From positions 1 through 45,772 of the forward strand of contig NZ_JAFBEI010000018.1 of the NCBI RefSeq assembly GCF_016908655.1: DNA of 45,772 nucleotides, read 5' to 3'. Shown here piece by piece: positions 7,196-16,142 of the stretch (its first letter is position 1; the number at the start of each line of letters is the position of its first letter). The translations under genes and the position numbers were made by a program. Below the pieces are notes generated by a model. That model saw nothing but the letters and a program-made list of their open reading frames with translations, ran no database searches and had not been told where the DNA came from. The DNA comes from Streptococcus saliviloxodontae. Lineage in GTDB: Bacteria > Bacillota > Bacilli > Lactobacillales > Streptococcaceae.

Positions 7196-7537
7196 CTATA
7201 TAGCGTCTCCGCCACGTTCACCCGTACGAATACGAATAACTTCCTCGATTGGACTAACAAAAATTTTGCCATCTCCAACCTCACCGGTTCTGACGGCTTG
7301 ACAAATCAAATCAACAACTTCATCTACTGAATCGTCATGTACCACAATTTCAACCTTAACCTTGGCAAGTAAGGCTGGAATGACACGCTGGCCACGAACA
7401 AACTCAGCAAAGCCCTTTTGATTACCGTATCCCAGAACTTGAGAAATACTCAAACCTTTGACAAGTCCTGAAGTTGTAATCGTTTCTTTTAGATTTTCTA
7501 ACTTATCCGAACGAATAATCGCTTCTACTTTTTTCAT
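7196..7537 (-). CDS. glnK: PII nitrogen regulatory protein, no uridylylation tyrosine
   Basis: A 113-residue PII protein with the signatures [20 protein letters not shown] near the C-terminus and GYGNQKG at the T-loop base. PII trimers bind ATP/ADP and 2-oxoglutarate and gate the ammonium channel. Aligned with E. coli GlnB, the T-loop reads [12 protein letters not shown], so the uridylylated Tyr51 position is Val and neighbouring residues also differ. Control is thus probably by ligands alone, as for other Firmicutes NrgB/GlnK. It follows amt by 42 bp in the same operon. Confidence 0.93.
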   Translation of the reverse strand: MKKVEAIIRSDKLENLKETITTSGLVKGLSISQVLGYGNQKGFAEFVRGQRVIPALLAKVKVEIVVHDDSVDEVVDLICQAVRTGEVGDGKIFVSPIEEVIRIRTGERGGDAI

Positions 7538-7579
7538 CGAACTACCTACATTTCTAAATTGAGATAATAAATTGAGAGA

Positions 7580-8815
7580 TTACTGATCCAATCCCATAAA
7601 GGTTGGGTAGGCTGTCTCAGCATGTTGACTATCATCAAGACCAACGGCTTCTTCGTGGTCAGTAACACGAATAGGCATTACTAATGAGATACCCTTAACG
7701 ATAATAAAGGTTGCTAGGGCAGACCAGATAATTGTCACTAGAATAGCACCTAAAGTAACAAATAACAAGTGACTATTACCATAAATTAAGCCGACATTAT
7801 TTGAATCAAGTGCTAAATCTGGTGTCGTAAAAATGGCTGTAACAATTCCTCCAAAGATACCACCAACCCCGTGACATCCAAATGCATCCAAAGCATCATC
7901 GACAGCCCATCTTGATTTAATCATATAAATAGCGGCATAGCAGACTGGACTCACCAAAAAACCAATAATAAGTGAACTCCAAATAGAAACAAAACCTGCT
8001 CCTGGTGTAATAGCGACCAAACCAGCGACCAAACCTGTAGAGGCCCCAACTAGGGTAGGTTTCCCAGAAAGGAAATATTCAATCAGGACCCAAGAGAACA
8101 TAGCAGCTGCTGCAGACAAATGGGTTGTAACCATAGCATGAACAGATAATCCATTTGCTGCTAAAGCTGAGCCACCATTGAAACCAAACCAACCAAACCA
8201 AAGTAAACCTGCTCCCAAGAGGACAAAAGGAACATTATGAGGACGATGCTCTAAGTGAGAAAAGTCACGACGTTTTCCTAAGACCAATGCCAAGACAAAT
8301 CCTGACACACCAGATGTAATATGTACCACATCACCACCAGCAAAGTCAATCGTTCCCCACTTTGCAAGCAACCCTTCATCCCAAACCATATGAGCAAATG
8401 GGTAATAGACTAAAAAGAGCCAAGCGATAATAAAAATCATCAAGGGTAAAAAACGCATCCGACCAGCAACTGAGCCCGTCAAGATACCGATCGTAATAAT
8501 CGAAAACATCATCTGGAAAGCAGCAAAGAGTAAGTCTGGAATAGCCAAGCCACGTGTCGATGCTGTCTCAGAGATTCCTCCCAAGAAAAGGTGCGAGAAA
8601 TTACCAAAGATACTTCCCTCACCTCCAAATGACAAGGAGTAGCCAGCCACAAACCAAAGTATTGAAGCTAGCGCCAAAGGAGCTACTGTCATCATCATCG
8701 TATTGATAACATTTTTACGACGTCCTAGCCCCCCATAAAAGAATGCCAATCCTGGTGTCATCAAAAAGACAAGAGCTGAGCAGATAACAATAAATGCGAT
8801 AGAACCTGTATCCAT
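7580..8815 (-). CDS. amt: Ammonium transporter Amt
   Basis: A 411-residue Amt/MEP channel with about 11 membrane helices. It starts MDTGSIAFIVICSALV and has the family segment FYGGLGRRKN (26-35). The pore histidines are present in GGDVVHITSG and in FGCHGVGGIFGG. It imports ammonium and pairs with the downstream PII gene, the usual amt-glnK arrangement. The ATG is preceded by AAAGGAGGA. A perfect GlnR box lies 21 bp upstream and a second one-mismatch site about 75 bp further, indicating repression when glutamine is high. Confidence 0.96.
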   Translation of the reverse strand: MDTGSIAFIVICSALVFLMTPGLAFFYGGLGRRKNVINTMMMTVAPLALASILWFVAGYSLSFGGEGSIFGNFSHLFLGGISETASTRGLAIPDLLFAAFQMMFSIITIGILTGSVAGRMRFLPLMIFIIAWLFLVYYPFAHMVWDEGLLAKWGTIDFAGGDVVHITSGVSGFVLALVLGKRRDFSHLEHRPHNVPFVLLGAGLLWFGWFGFNGGSALAANGLSVHAMVTTHLSAAAAMFSWVLIEYFLSGKPTLVGASTGLVAGLVAITPGAGFVSIWSSLIIGFLVSPVCYAAIYMIKSRWAVDDALDAFGCHGVGGIFGGIVTAIFTTPDLALDSNNVGLIYGNSHLLFVTLGAILVTIIWSALATFIIVKGISLVMPIRVTDHEEAVGLDDSQHAETAYPTFMGLDQ

Positions 8816-8836
8816 AAAATTCCTCCTTTATTTATA

Positions 8837-8853
8837 TGTTATATAATATAACA
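8837..8853. promoter_or_regulatory. GlnR box upstream of amt
   Basis: TGTTATATAATATAACA is a perfect match to TGTNAN7TNACA, 21 bp before the amt start. Confidence 0.85.
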
Positions 8854-8911
8854 TATAAATAAATTAAAAGAAATAATTATTTTTTAAAATTTCAAAAAAT
8901 TCCGAAAAATG

Positions 8912-8928
8912 TGACATTTTATGTTACA
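8912..8928. promoter_or_regulatory. Second, degenerate GlnR box
   Basis: TGACATTTTATGTTACA fits TGTNAN7TNACA with one mismatch, centred 75 bp (about seven helical turns) from the first box. Confidence 0.5.
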
Positions 8929-9017
8929 AGACAACTATAAAGAAAATTTTCAATTTTTAGAGGTTTTTCAAATAGAAAGCTATCTTGACAGATGATCAAA
9001 TGTCTTAAAAATGAAAC

Positions 9018-9043
9018 AAAAAAACAGCCCAACCTAGGCTGTT
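9018..9043 (-). terminator. Terminator of the tmk-rsmI operon
   Basis: Stem AACAGCC (9023-9029)/GGCTGTT (9037-9043), followed on the minus strand by a seven-T run. It lies 60 bp after the rsmI stop. Confidence 0.85.
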
Positions 9044-9102
9044 AAAATAGATAAGCATTCCAAACTGAACTAATCAAGGACTTGCTTATCCTACTTTCTT
9101 GG

Positions 9103-9975
9103 CTAATCAATCCCGTGATAGCTATTGTAGACTTCTTGACGATTTAACTTGTAGTCTTTAGCCACCTGCTTAATAGCTTGGTTAGGCTTCTTACCAGCTT
9201 CAATGAGCTGTGTCACTAAGCTCAGAATATCTAAATCATCACTGTCTTCCTCAGAAGACGATAGCTGACCATCATTTCCTGAAACAATAATCAAGCATTC
9301 TCCCTTGAGTGGTTTTTCAGAAAGAGCAGCTACTAATTCTGAAATGCTTCCTCTCAAGTACTCTTCGTATAACTTTGTCAATTCACGGACTACTGTAACT
9401 TGGCGATCTCCATAAACAGACAGCATATTTTTAAGAGTATCAGCGACACGATAGGGAGATTCATAAAAGATTTGGGTTTCTGGATAAGCCAGCTTGTCTT
9501 GGAAAAACTCTTTTTGTTGCCCTGCCTTACGAGGTAAAAAACCGTAGAAAATATGGGGTTGAGGAGCTAAACCACTTGCAATCAAAGCGGTGATTCCTGC
9601 AGAAGCCCCTGGTATGGAAATCACAGAGATATTTTCTGCAATGGCTGCTTTGACCAAGTCATGACCAGGATCTGAAATCGATGGCATTCCAGCATCTGAA
9701 ACTTGAGCTAAGTTTTTTCCTTCTTTCAACAAGTCAAGTAAATCTGGAATCTTGTCATAAGCGTTATGCTCATGAAAACTAATTTGCTTCGTAGAAATAT
9801 CAAAATGTTTGAGTAAAAGCCCTGTATTACGCGTATCTTCTGCACAGATAAAATCTACCGACTCAAGAACCTTAATAGCACGAAAGGTCATATCTTCAAG
9901 GTTACCAATGGGAGTTGGGACCAAGTAAAGACTCCCAAACGATGATGCTCCTTTAAAACTACTTTGAACTTGCAT
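9103..9975 (-). CDS. rsmI: 16S rRNA (cytidine1402-2'-O)-methyltransferase
   Basis: A 290-residue tetrapyrrole-methylase-fold enzyme that 2'-O-methylates C1402 in the 16S rRNA decoding centre using SAM. The family signature LYLVPTPIGNLEDMTFRAI (17-35) is followed by the ICAEDTRN motif and DAGMPSISDPG. The last gene of the tmk-holB-ricT-yabA-rsmI run, starting 4 nt after the yabA stop with GAGTAGGG upstream. The yabA-rsmI order is conserved in Firmicutes. Confidence 0.95.
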   Translation of the reverse strand: MQVQSSFKGASSFGSLYLVPTPIGNLEDMTFRAIKVLESVDFICAEDTRNTGLLLKHFDISTKQISFHEHNAYDKIPDLLDLLKEGKNLAQVSDAGMPSISDPGHDLVKAAIAENISVISIPGASAGITALIASGLAPQPHIFYGFLPRKAGQQKEFFQDKLAYPETQIFYESPYRVADTLKNMLSVYGDRQVTVVRELTKLYEEYLRGSISELVAALSEKPLKGECLIIVSGNDGQLSSSEEDSDDLDILSLVTQLIEAGKKPNQAIKQVAKDYKLNRQEVYNSYHGID

Positions 9976-9979
9976 AACC

Positions 9980-10300
9980 CTACTCTCTATCTAGCACTTC
10001 CATACAAAACATACACTCTTCATCATTTTCACGACGCTGTCCGTAATAGTCATTACAGATGTGAAAACCATCTTGGTAAATCCCCTCAATGTACTTTGTG
10101 CTATGCTTTGCTGTTTGACTCGCTTCTTTTTCTTCCAATTGTGTCAATCGTTTTCTTAATTTATCATTTTCCAAACGCAGAGCTGTATTTTCTTCAATGA
10201 GAGACTGAACGTGCTTTTTCATCGTTTCAATAGCCGCCAGATGCTTAACGAGATTTTGTGAAAAGCCATCAAAGGCGTCAAATAATTCTTTTTTATCCAT
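9980..10300 (-). CDS. yabA: Replication initiation control protein YabA
   Basis: A 106-residue YabA protein. YabA bridges DnaA and the DnaN sliding clamp and restrains replication initiation. An N-terminal helical leucine-zipper region spans roughly residues 5-60. The C-terminal zinc motif is H80-x-C82-x13-C96-x2-C99 (FHICNDYYG and EECMFCMEV). The frame has an upstream ATG at 10309, but [10 protein letters not shown] matches the known YabA start, so 10300 is used; it overlaps the ricT end by 8 nt. Translational coupling is likely. Confidence 0.93.
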   Translation of the reverse strand: MDKKELFDAFDGFSQNLVKHLAAIETMKKHVQSLIEENTALRLENDKLRKRLTQLEEKEASQTAKHSTKYIEGIYQDGFHICNDYYGQRRENDEECMFCMEVLDRE

Positions 10301-11093
10301 AACTTTCAATCTCCTCTAGTGCATAAGTTAGTTGACGGTGGCTGTCATCCAGACTAACACGAACAGTATCTGCAAAAACATCAAATCCCGTCACATGACC
10401 TACTCCGTCTTTCGTCGTAACAGAGCTACCATAGTCAGGAAATTTCGTCTTAGCTTCCTTATAAAAATCATCCTCAAAACTGAGACAACACATCAAACGC
10501 CCACAAAGACCGTTGTATTTTCCGCTATTTAATGATAAACGTTGATTTTTAAGCATTTTAATTGAAACAGGTGGAAAATCTCCCAAAAAGGTCGAACAAC
10601 ATAAAGGACGACCACACGGTCCCAAACCACCATAAACTTTAGCCTCTTCTCGCTGATTGATTTGACGAAGCTCAATACGTGTTCGAAACAGTTTTGCCAA
10701 ATCTTTCAGTAACTGGCGAAAGTCAACACGTTTCTCTGAAGTAAAAGTGATTAAAACACGCTGACGATCTAATGGAAAGGTAATAGCCACTAGCTTCATC
10801 TCCAAATCATTTAATCGAATCAAGTCTTTAACCTTCGGTAGACTGTCTTGAGCCAACTGACGATTCGCTTCAAAGGCTTGAATATCTCTAGAATCTGCAA
10901 TAGAAAACACCGTTGCTAATTCCGTAGGGAGCTTGCTTTCTGCCACCTCATGATTTTCTAGGAAAACCTTAGCCAGTCGATTTCCTTTTTTCTGATTAAT
11001 CACAAGCAAGTCATCTTTACGATAGATCTGATCTGCTCTTACATATACTAATTCATTATCATCGGCATAACGTACACCAATTACTTCTGTCAT
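10293..11093 (-). CDS. ricT: PSP1-domain protein RicT (YaaT)
   Basis: A 266-residue PSP1/YaaT protein. In Bacillus, RicT joins RicA (YmcA) and RicF (YlbF) in a complex that aids RNase Y-dependent mRNA maturation and carries [4Fe-4S] clusters. The cluster-type cysteines are present here: CGRPLCC (Cys160, 165, 166) and CGRLMCC (Cys197, 202, 203). It overlaps holB by 4 nt and yabA by 8 nt. A YlbF homologue is encoded at 18.7-19.1 kb; a YmcA homologue is not seen. Confidence 0.93.
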   Translation of the reverse strand: MTEVIGVRYADDNELVYVRADQIYRKDDLLVINQKKGNRLAKVFLENHEVAESKLPTELATVFSIADSRDIQAFEANRQLAQDSLPKVKDLIRLNDLEMKLVAITFPLDRQRVLITFTSEKRVDFRQLLKDLAKLFRTRIELRQINQREEAKVYGGLGPCGRPLCCSTFLGDFPPVSIKMLKNQRLSLNSGKYNGLCGRLMCCLSFEDDFYKEAKTKFPDYGSSVTTKDGVGHVTGFDVFADTVRVSLDDSHRQLTYALEEIESYG

Positions 11094-11965
11094 TTAATCA
11101 CCATATATTCTAAAACATTTTGAAAACTGACATTGGCAAGCCACATCTGTCTTGCTTGATGCAAGCATGTCAGATAGGTCACTGTTGGTCTTTCTGATAG
11201 TTGTTGAGATAAATAGTAGCTTAACAACTGAAAAACATACTCTTGCAGTAACTTATCATTTGCTTGAAAAGCCAGTCGAGAGACCTCTAAGTAAGCCATA
11301 TCAGTTTGCTTTGTCACTATCTTAACAAAGCGTTGCGTTGTTTTTAGCAGTTCAAGTAACTTACTATTCTCTGCTAACTCGTCTGCTTCTTGGAAGGAAT
11401 TCGCTAAAAAAGCCAAGGCTCTTGCTTCTGTCAATAAAAGCCCTTTTTGATTAAGGTAGTCCTCTAAGACCTGCTCTTGTTTTTGAAATCGAATCACTTG
11501 GCTACGACTACGAACCGTTGGCAAAATAAGCTCTTCATTAGCCGTTAATAAAACAATCGTCAGCTGACTCTGTGGCTCTTCAATAAACTTTAACAAAGCA
11601 TTGGTCGCATTGAGATGCATCTTTTCCGCATCACGAATAATAAAAAATTGACTACGACCTTCAAAACTCGATTTTGTAAATTCTGCCGTCATCTGACGTA
11701 TCTGATCTGTCTTAATCACACCGTTAGTAGGTTCTACTATTTTTAAATCAGGAAAGGACTGCTCTGAAATCAAACGGCAAGAACGGCACTTCTGACAAGG
11801 GTGTCCTGTCTGATCAAGCTCACAAAAAACAGCCTGAGCCAACCAGATAGCAAATTCAAAAGAACCAAATTGCCCTGAAAACAAGTAAGCATGACTTAAC
11901 TTTTGAGACTGTATCGCCTGACGAAAATGATGTTGACGTTTTTCTGAAAGAATCTGTTGCTCCAT
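11090..11965 (-). CDS. holB: DNA polymerase III delta' subunit
   Basis: A 291-residue AAA+ clamp-loader subunit. The zinc-binding cysteines are at Cys48, 57, 60 and 63 (FCELDQTGHPCQKCRSC). The P-loop equivalent (FSGQFGSFEFA) has no Lys/Thr, as expected for delta', which does not hydrolyse ATP. An ATG at 11974 overlaps tmk, but AAAGG is directly adjacent to it and stands 9 nt before ATG 11965, so the latter is preferred. It lies between tmk and ricT, the conserved Firmicutes order. Confidence 0.93.
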   Translation of the reverse strand: MEQQILSEKRQHHFRQAIQSQKLSHAYLFSGQFGSFEFAIWLAQAVFCELDQTGHPCQKCRSCRLISEQSFPDLKIVEPTNGVIKTDQIRQMTAEFTKSSFEGRSQFFIIRDAEKMHLNATNALLKFIEEPQSQLTIVLLTANEELILPTVRSRSQVIRFQKQEQVLEDYLNQKGLLLTEARALAFLANSFQEADELAENSKLLELLKTTQRFVKIVTKQTDMAYLEVSRLAFQANDKLLQEYVFQLLSYYLSQQLSERPTVTYLTCLHQARQMWLANVSFQNVLEYMVIK

Positions 11966-11966
11966 G

Positions 11967-12614
11967 CTAAGCATCCTTTGAAGGCTTCAAAACAGCCTCA
12001 ATTGCCTTTAGAGCTTCTGAGACAACTGTCTCAATATCATTAGAAGCATCGATAATTTTAATACGTTCTGGATTCTCTTGTGCCAACTCAAGGTAACCTT
12101 GACGAACACGCTGATGCATATCTATTTTTTCTAAATCAAGGCGATTGACCTCACGGTCTGAGTTTTGAGCAATACGACTTAAACCTAGCTCAGACTCAAT
12201 ATCCAAAAGGAGAGTTAAATCAGGTTCTAACCCATCTGTAGCATAAGTATTCAACCATTTAATATCTTCACTAGAAAGCCCTCTACCTGCCCCTTGATAA
12301 GCGACAGAAGAGTCGATAAAACGGTCCACTAAGACCAATTTACCTGATTCCAGATTCGGAAGCACACGCTCAACAAGATGCTGACGACGCGCAGCTATAT
12401 AAAGAAGCAACTCTGTCTTACTGTCCATAGCTGTATTATTGACATCTAGAATAACCTCTCGAATAGCCTCTGCTATCATAACGCCACCTGGTTCACGTGT
12501 CGTCACAACACCAGCAGAATGCCGTTTTTCCAAAGCCGGCAATAACTTATTCAAAACAGTTGTTTTTCCTGCTCCATCTGGTCCTTCAAGCGAAATAAAA
12601 ATACCTTTTGTCAT
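11967..12614 (-). CDS. tmk: Thymidylate kinase
   Basis: A 215-residue kinase converting dTMP to dTDP. P-loop GPDGAGKT (11-18), the TTREPGG segment that binds dTMP, and the [12 protein letters not shown] motif are all present. First gene of the tmk-holB-ricT-yabA-rsmI operon. AGAAGGA stands about 9 nt before the ATG, and a likely extended -10 (TTGGTAAAAT) is about 40 nt upstream. Confidence 0.96.
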   Translation of the reverse strand: MTKGIFISLEGPDGAGKTTVLNKLLPALEKRHSAGVVTTREPGGVMIAEAIREVILDVNNTAMDSKTELLLYIAARRQHLVERVLPNLESGKLVLVDRFIDSSVAYQGAGRGLSSEDIKWLNTYATDGLEPDLTLLLDIESELGLSRIAQNSDREVNRLDLEKIDMHQRVRQGYLELAQENPERIKIIDASNDIETVVSEALKAIEAVLKPSKDA

Positions 12615-12661
12615 ACTGATTCCTTCTTTTTTCGTTCTCTACTATTTTACCAAAAATCAGC

Positions 12662-12707
12662 AAAAAAAGGGAGTAGCAAACTGACAGTGTCACTCCACTA
12701 CTCCCTT
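12662..12707 (-). terminator. Terminator after the CBS/ACT gene
   Basis: Stem AAGGGAGTAG/CTACTCCCTT (12698-12707) is followed on the minus strand by a seven-T run (12662-12668), 25 bp after the CBS gene stop and just upstream of the tmk promoter. Confidence 0.85.
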
Positions 12708-12732
12708 ATCTGTTCAAATTGATTGCTAGTCT

Positions 12733-13395
12733 CTAGAAACCAACTTTTGATGCTGTTCTTTCTAGGGATTCTATTTCAAACCCTTTATTTTCAAGTTTTT
12801 GACGAAGAGCATCCAAGTCAAATTGATCACTATCAATCTGGACTTCAAGTGCTACTTTACCTGATTTACGATTTACCATCAAGGTACTTCTAATATTCAA
12901 ACCTTCTTGGGAAATCGTATGGACAATACTGTCTAATACACCAATTTGATTTTCTGCCAACAAGTTAAGACGTACGCCACGCTCTCCATAACCAGAAACT
13001 TGAAGAAAAGCACGGTAGATGTCTTTATCTGTAATGATACCAGAAACTTGATCATTATCAACCACAACTAAAACAGCAATACTGTGTGTCATCATAAGAT
13101 AAATAGCATCTTCAAGAGAAGCAAACTTAGAAACAGTGACAACATCTTTAATCATAATATCACGAATCTTCGTTTTATTGAGAAGGTAATTCATCTCAAA
13201 AATGGAAAGACTTGTCGCCTTAGATGGGCTAGCATCTGCTATTGAACTTTCTGTAACGAGACCAACCAAACGGTCGTTTTCAATAACAGGTAAACGGCGT
13301 AACCCTTGCTCTCTCATAACATCTGTAGCATGAGCAACCGTTGTATCTGGTGATACATAGACCACCTTATTACTCATAAAATCTCTAACAGCCAT
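12733..13395 (-). CDS. CBS-pair and ACT domain protein (AcuB-like)
   Basis: A 220-residue protein with two CBS motifs (about residues 7-58 and 75-128: VRDFMSNKVVYVSPDTTV and IRDIMIKDVVTVSKFASL) and a C-terminal ACT domain (about 140-212). CBS pairs usually bind adenine nucleotides and ACT domains amino acids, so it looks like a small ligand sensor. No catalytic domain is seen. It lies just downstream of the liv operon, but with its own extended -10 promoter and terminator. It is often called AcuB in databases; an acetoin role is not supported here. The position hints at a link to branched-chain amino acids. Confidence 0.88.
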   Translation of the reverse strand: MAVRDFMSNKVVYVSPDTTVAHATDVMREQGLRRLPVIENDRLVGLVTESSIADASPSKATSLSIFEMNYLLNKTKIRDIMIKDVVTVSKFASLEDAIYLMMTHSIAVLVVVDNDQVSGIITDKDIYRAFLQVSGYGERGVRLNLLAENQIGVLDSIVHTISQEGLNIRSTLMVNRKSGKVALEVQIDSDQFDLDALRQKLENKGFEIESLERTASKVGF

Positions 13396-13711
13396 AAGCT
13401 TTTCTCCTCCAATATGATAGGGAATTTCATCCCTAAGATAAGCTGTGTAAAAGAGTTACCAAAACAGAAATCAGCTAGTTTTAGTTTTTCTTTACCCTTG
13501 ATACTATTATACCATATTTTGAAAAGGCTTACGTGTTTAGAATGAAAATTATTGAAAAGCCAGTAAAGATTCGTTACAAATCCTTTGAAAGATCTTTAAA
13601 CCGCAAGTTAACTGATAACCACCAAATAAAAAAGACAAACCCAAATTGAGTTTGCCTCTCACTTAACAAGAACTAAATGTTCTTATAAGGTCAACAGATA
13701 CTGTTGATTTT
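13396..13711. other. Intergenic region between the CBS gene and livF
   Basis: No gene seen. It holds an extended -10 for the CBS gene on the minus strand (ATGGTATAAT, box at 13506-13511, weak -35) and a small TAGGGA/TCCCTA hairpin in the leader (13418-13435). It also holds the liv terminator. Just before the livF stop, TCAACA/TGTTGA is followed by a rightward T-run (about 13692-13714) that could stop antisense transcription. Confidence 0.6.
13627..13657 (-). terminator. Terminator of the liv operon
   Basis: Stem AGACAAAC (13633-13640)/GTTTGCCT (13650-13657) with one G-T pair, followed on the minus strand by TTTTTTATT, 55 bp after livF. Confidence 0.8.
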
Positions 13712-14422
13712 TTATCCACCAAGGTAAGCCTTGCGAACTTCATCTGACTCAAGGAGTTCTTTACCTGTTCCTGAAAGAACAATTTTTCCTGTTTCAAGAA
13801 CATAGCCACGGTCTGCGATTGAGAGTGCCTTATTGGCATTTTGCTCGATCAAAAGTACTGTTGTGCCTTGTTTTTGGATATCTTGAATGATATCAAAAAT
13901 TTCTTGAATAAAGATTGGAGCAAGTCCCATTGATGGCTCATCCAAAAGTAAGAGTTTTGGCTGACTCATCAGTGCACGCCCCATAGCAAGCATTTGTTGC
14001 TCACCACCTGAAAGGGTTGCAGCATCTTGATTTTTACGTTCTTCAAGACGTGGGAAACGCTGGAAAATTTTCTTCAAGTTAGCAGCATTTTCTTCCCTGT
14101 TTTTCTTCAAGAAAGCACCCATTTCAAGGTTTTCCATAACAGTCAAACCAGAAAAAACATGACGCCCTTCTGGAACTTGTGCCAGACCGTCAGCAACGAT
14201 TTTACGAGCTGGGACTTTAGTGATATCATTTCCGATATACATGATCTCACCATCACTTGGTTTGACAAGCCCTGAAATGGTACGAAGAATAGATGTCTTA
14301 CCAGCACCGTTGGCACCGATAAGGGTCACAACTTCTCCCTCGTTGACTTCAAAGCTAACATCTTTTACCGCCTCAATGGCACCATAGCTGATTGAGAGAT
14401 TTTTGACTTCTAACATAGCCAT
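13712..14422 (-). CDS. livF: Branched-chain amino acid ABC transporter ATPase LivF
   Basis: A 236-residue ABC ATPase with Walker A GANGAGKTS (37-45), signature LSGGEQQ, and Walker B LLLLDEPSMGLAP. Closest in pattern to LivF (PEGRHVFSGLTVMENLEMGA). It works with LivG to power uptake of leucine, isoleucine and valine through LivHM. The start ATG overlaps the livG stop (TAATG), with GGAGGTG 7 nt upstream, so translation is coupled. Last gene of livJHMGF. Confidence 0.95.
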   Translation of the reverse strand: MAMLEVKNLSISYGAIEAVKDVSFEVNEGEVVTLIGANGAGKTSILRTISGLVKPSDGEIMYIGNDITKVPARKIVADGLAQVPEGRHVFSGLTVMENLEMGAFLKKNREENAANLKKIFQRFPRLEERKNQDAATLSGGEQQMLAMGRALMSQPKLLLLDEPSMGLAPIFIQEIFDIIQDIQKQGTTVLLIEQNANKALSIADRGYVLETGKIVLSGTGKELLESDEVRKAYLGG

Positions 14423-15186
14423 TATGCTTCACCTCCAAGATAAGCTTCGATAACACGTTTGTCATTCTTGATTTCATCTGGTGTTCCGTGAGCAATCAAA
14501 CGACCGTACTCAAGCACATAGATACGCTCAGTAACTTCCATAACCAAACTCATATCGTGTTCAATAAGGATAATCGTGATACCAAACTGCTCCTTGATTT
14601 GACGAATAAGAGCTGTCAATTCTGCTGTTTCCTGTGGGTTCATCCCTGCAGCAGGCTCATCAAGGAAAAGAATTTTAGGCTCTGTTGCCAAGGCACGTAC
14701 GATTTCCAAGCGACGTTGTTGTCCGTAAGCCAGATTCTTAGCTAAGGTATCTGCTTCGCCATCTAAATCAAAGATAGCCAGTAACTCCAAAGCTTTAGCT
14801 TTCAAAGCCTCTTCACTTGAATAGAATTTAGGCAAACGAAGGAGAGAAGCAAATAAATGCGAAGATTTTTTATTAGCAAGACCGATTAAAACATTTTCCA
14901 AAACAGTCATATCTTTAAACAATCGAATATTTTGGAAAGTACGTGATAAACCAAGTGAAGCAATCTTATAAGGTGCTTTACCATTCAAAACAGTCCCATC
15001 TAAGGTAACTGTCCCTTCACTTGGCTCATAGACGCCTGTTAAAAGGTTGAACAGTGTAGTTTTACCCGCACCATTAGGTCCGATAAGTCCCACTAACTCA
15101 CCTTCATTGAGTTCCATGGTCACGTCACCTACAGCAGTCAAACCACCAAAGTTTTTTGTTAAATTTTTAACTTCAAGAAGTGCCAT
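14422..15186 (-). CDS. livG: Branched-chain amino acid ABC transporter ATPase LivG
   Basis: A 254-residue ABC ATPase with Walker A GPNGAGKTT (36-44) and Walker B ILFLDEPAAGMNP. The signature is the LivG-type LAYGQQRRLEIVRAL rather than LSGGQ, normal for this subfamily. The C-terminal GTPDEIKNDKRVIEAYLG tail is typical of LivG. Its start overlaps the livM stop (TAATG), and its stop overlaps livF. Confidence 0.95.
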   Translation of the reverse strand: MALLEVKNLTKNFGGLTAVGDVTMELNEGELVGLIGPNGAGKTTLFNLLTGVYEPSEGTVTLDGTVLNGKAPYKIASLGLSRTFQNIRLFKDMTVLENVLIGLANKKSSHLFASLLRLPKFYSSEEALKAKALELLAIFDLDGEADTLAKNLAYGQQRRLEIVRALATEPKILFLDEPAAGMNPQETAELTALIRQIKEQFGITIILIEHDMSLVMEVTERIYVLEYGRLIAHGTPDEIKNDKRVIEAYLGGEA

Positions 15187-16139
15187 TAGTTTTTGCCCTC
15201 CTTATTTTTAGTAAAGTATTTTGAAAGATAGAATTCTTTTGTTCCCAAAAGCCCACCTGGACGGAAGAGCATCACGAGAATAAGTGCTAATGAGTAAATA
15301 ATCATACGCAGGTTTGAAACATTTTGAAGGAACATATTAAGAATACCAAGAACGATGGCTGCGATGATAGTACCTGTAATTGAACCAAGACCACCAAGAA
15401 CAGCAATGATAAGGTAATCAATTGACTTCATAATGGTGAAGTCTTTTGGAACAACTGTTCCGATATAACTGACGTAAAGTGAACCAGCGATTGCTGAGAT
15501 CATAGCACCGAAAACAAAAATCATAACTTTCATTTTAGTGACATTTACACCCATTGACTCAGCCGCAATCTCATCTTCACGAAGAGTAATTGCTTGACGA
15601 CCTGTTGCAGAACGAAGGAAGTTAAGCACTAGGATGATAATAACCACAACGAAGAAATAAATAACTGGCCAAGTTGTATAAGGAAGAATTCCTGTCAAAC
15701 CTGCTGCACCATTAGTTACTTCACCACCGTTGACAATGGCAATACGGATGATTTCCGCCATACCAAGTGTAGCAATGGCAAGATAGTCACCTTTTAGACG
15801 AAGTGTTGGCAAACCGAAAATCAAGGCAACCAAAGCAGCAATAATCACACCAACCAACATTGACAGATAGAACCCATCATAAGTAGGGAGGTAAGTCGTA
15901 ATAATAGCTGATGAATAAGCTCCGATAGCCATGAAACCAGCTTGACCTAAGGTAAACTGTCCAGAGAAACCAAGAACCAAGTTAGTTCCAAGTCCCATCA
16001 AAATTGAGATACCAATCCCCATTAAGATTTGGACGTAGTACAAGTTCATGATACCCGTTAGTTCAAGAACTTTCAAAATAGCAAAGAGACCGATAATGAT
16101 AGCAAGCCAAGCAAGATTTACTTTAAGATTCTTTTTCAT
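15186..16139 (-). CDS. livM: Branched-chain amino acid ABC transporter permease LivM
   Basis: A 317-residue integral membrane protein with about nine or ten hydrophobic segments. It has the LivM block GLPTLRLKGDYLAIATLGMAEIIRI (about 110-134) and the cytoplasmic coupling loop ALREDEIAAESMGVNV-like region (TLREDEIAAESMGV). It forms the membrane channel with LivH. It starts 3 nt after livH and overlaps livG. Confidence 0.95.
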   Translation of the reverse strand: MKKNLKVNLAWLAIIIGLFAILKVLELTGIMNLYYVQILMGIGISILMGLGTNLVLGFSGQFTLGQAGFMAIGAYSSAIITTYLPTYDGFYLSMLVGVIIAALVALIFGLPTLRLKGDYLAIATLGMAEIIRIAIVNGGEVTNGAAGLTGILPYTTWPVIYFFVVVIIILVLNFLRSATGRQAITLREDEIAAESMGVNVTKMKVMIFVFGAMISAIAGSLYVSYIGTVVPKDFTIMKSIDYLIIAVLGGLGSITGTIIAAIVLGILNMFLQNVSNLRMIIYSLALILVMLFRPGGLLGTKEFYLSKYFTKNKEGKN

Positions 16140-16142
16140 GTC

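Noticed and set aside
11090..11965. HolB P-loop lacking lysine seen as a broken ATPase
   Set aside because: Delta' subunits normally do not bind or hydrolyse ATP, so this is expected.
14422..15186. Degenerate ABC signature (AYGQQ) in LivG taken as a defect
   Set aside because: This variant is characteristic of LivG proteins.
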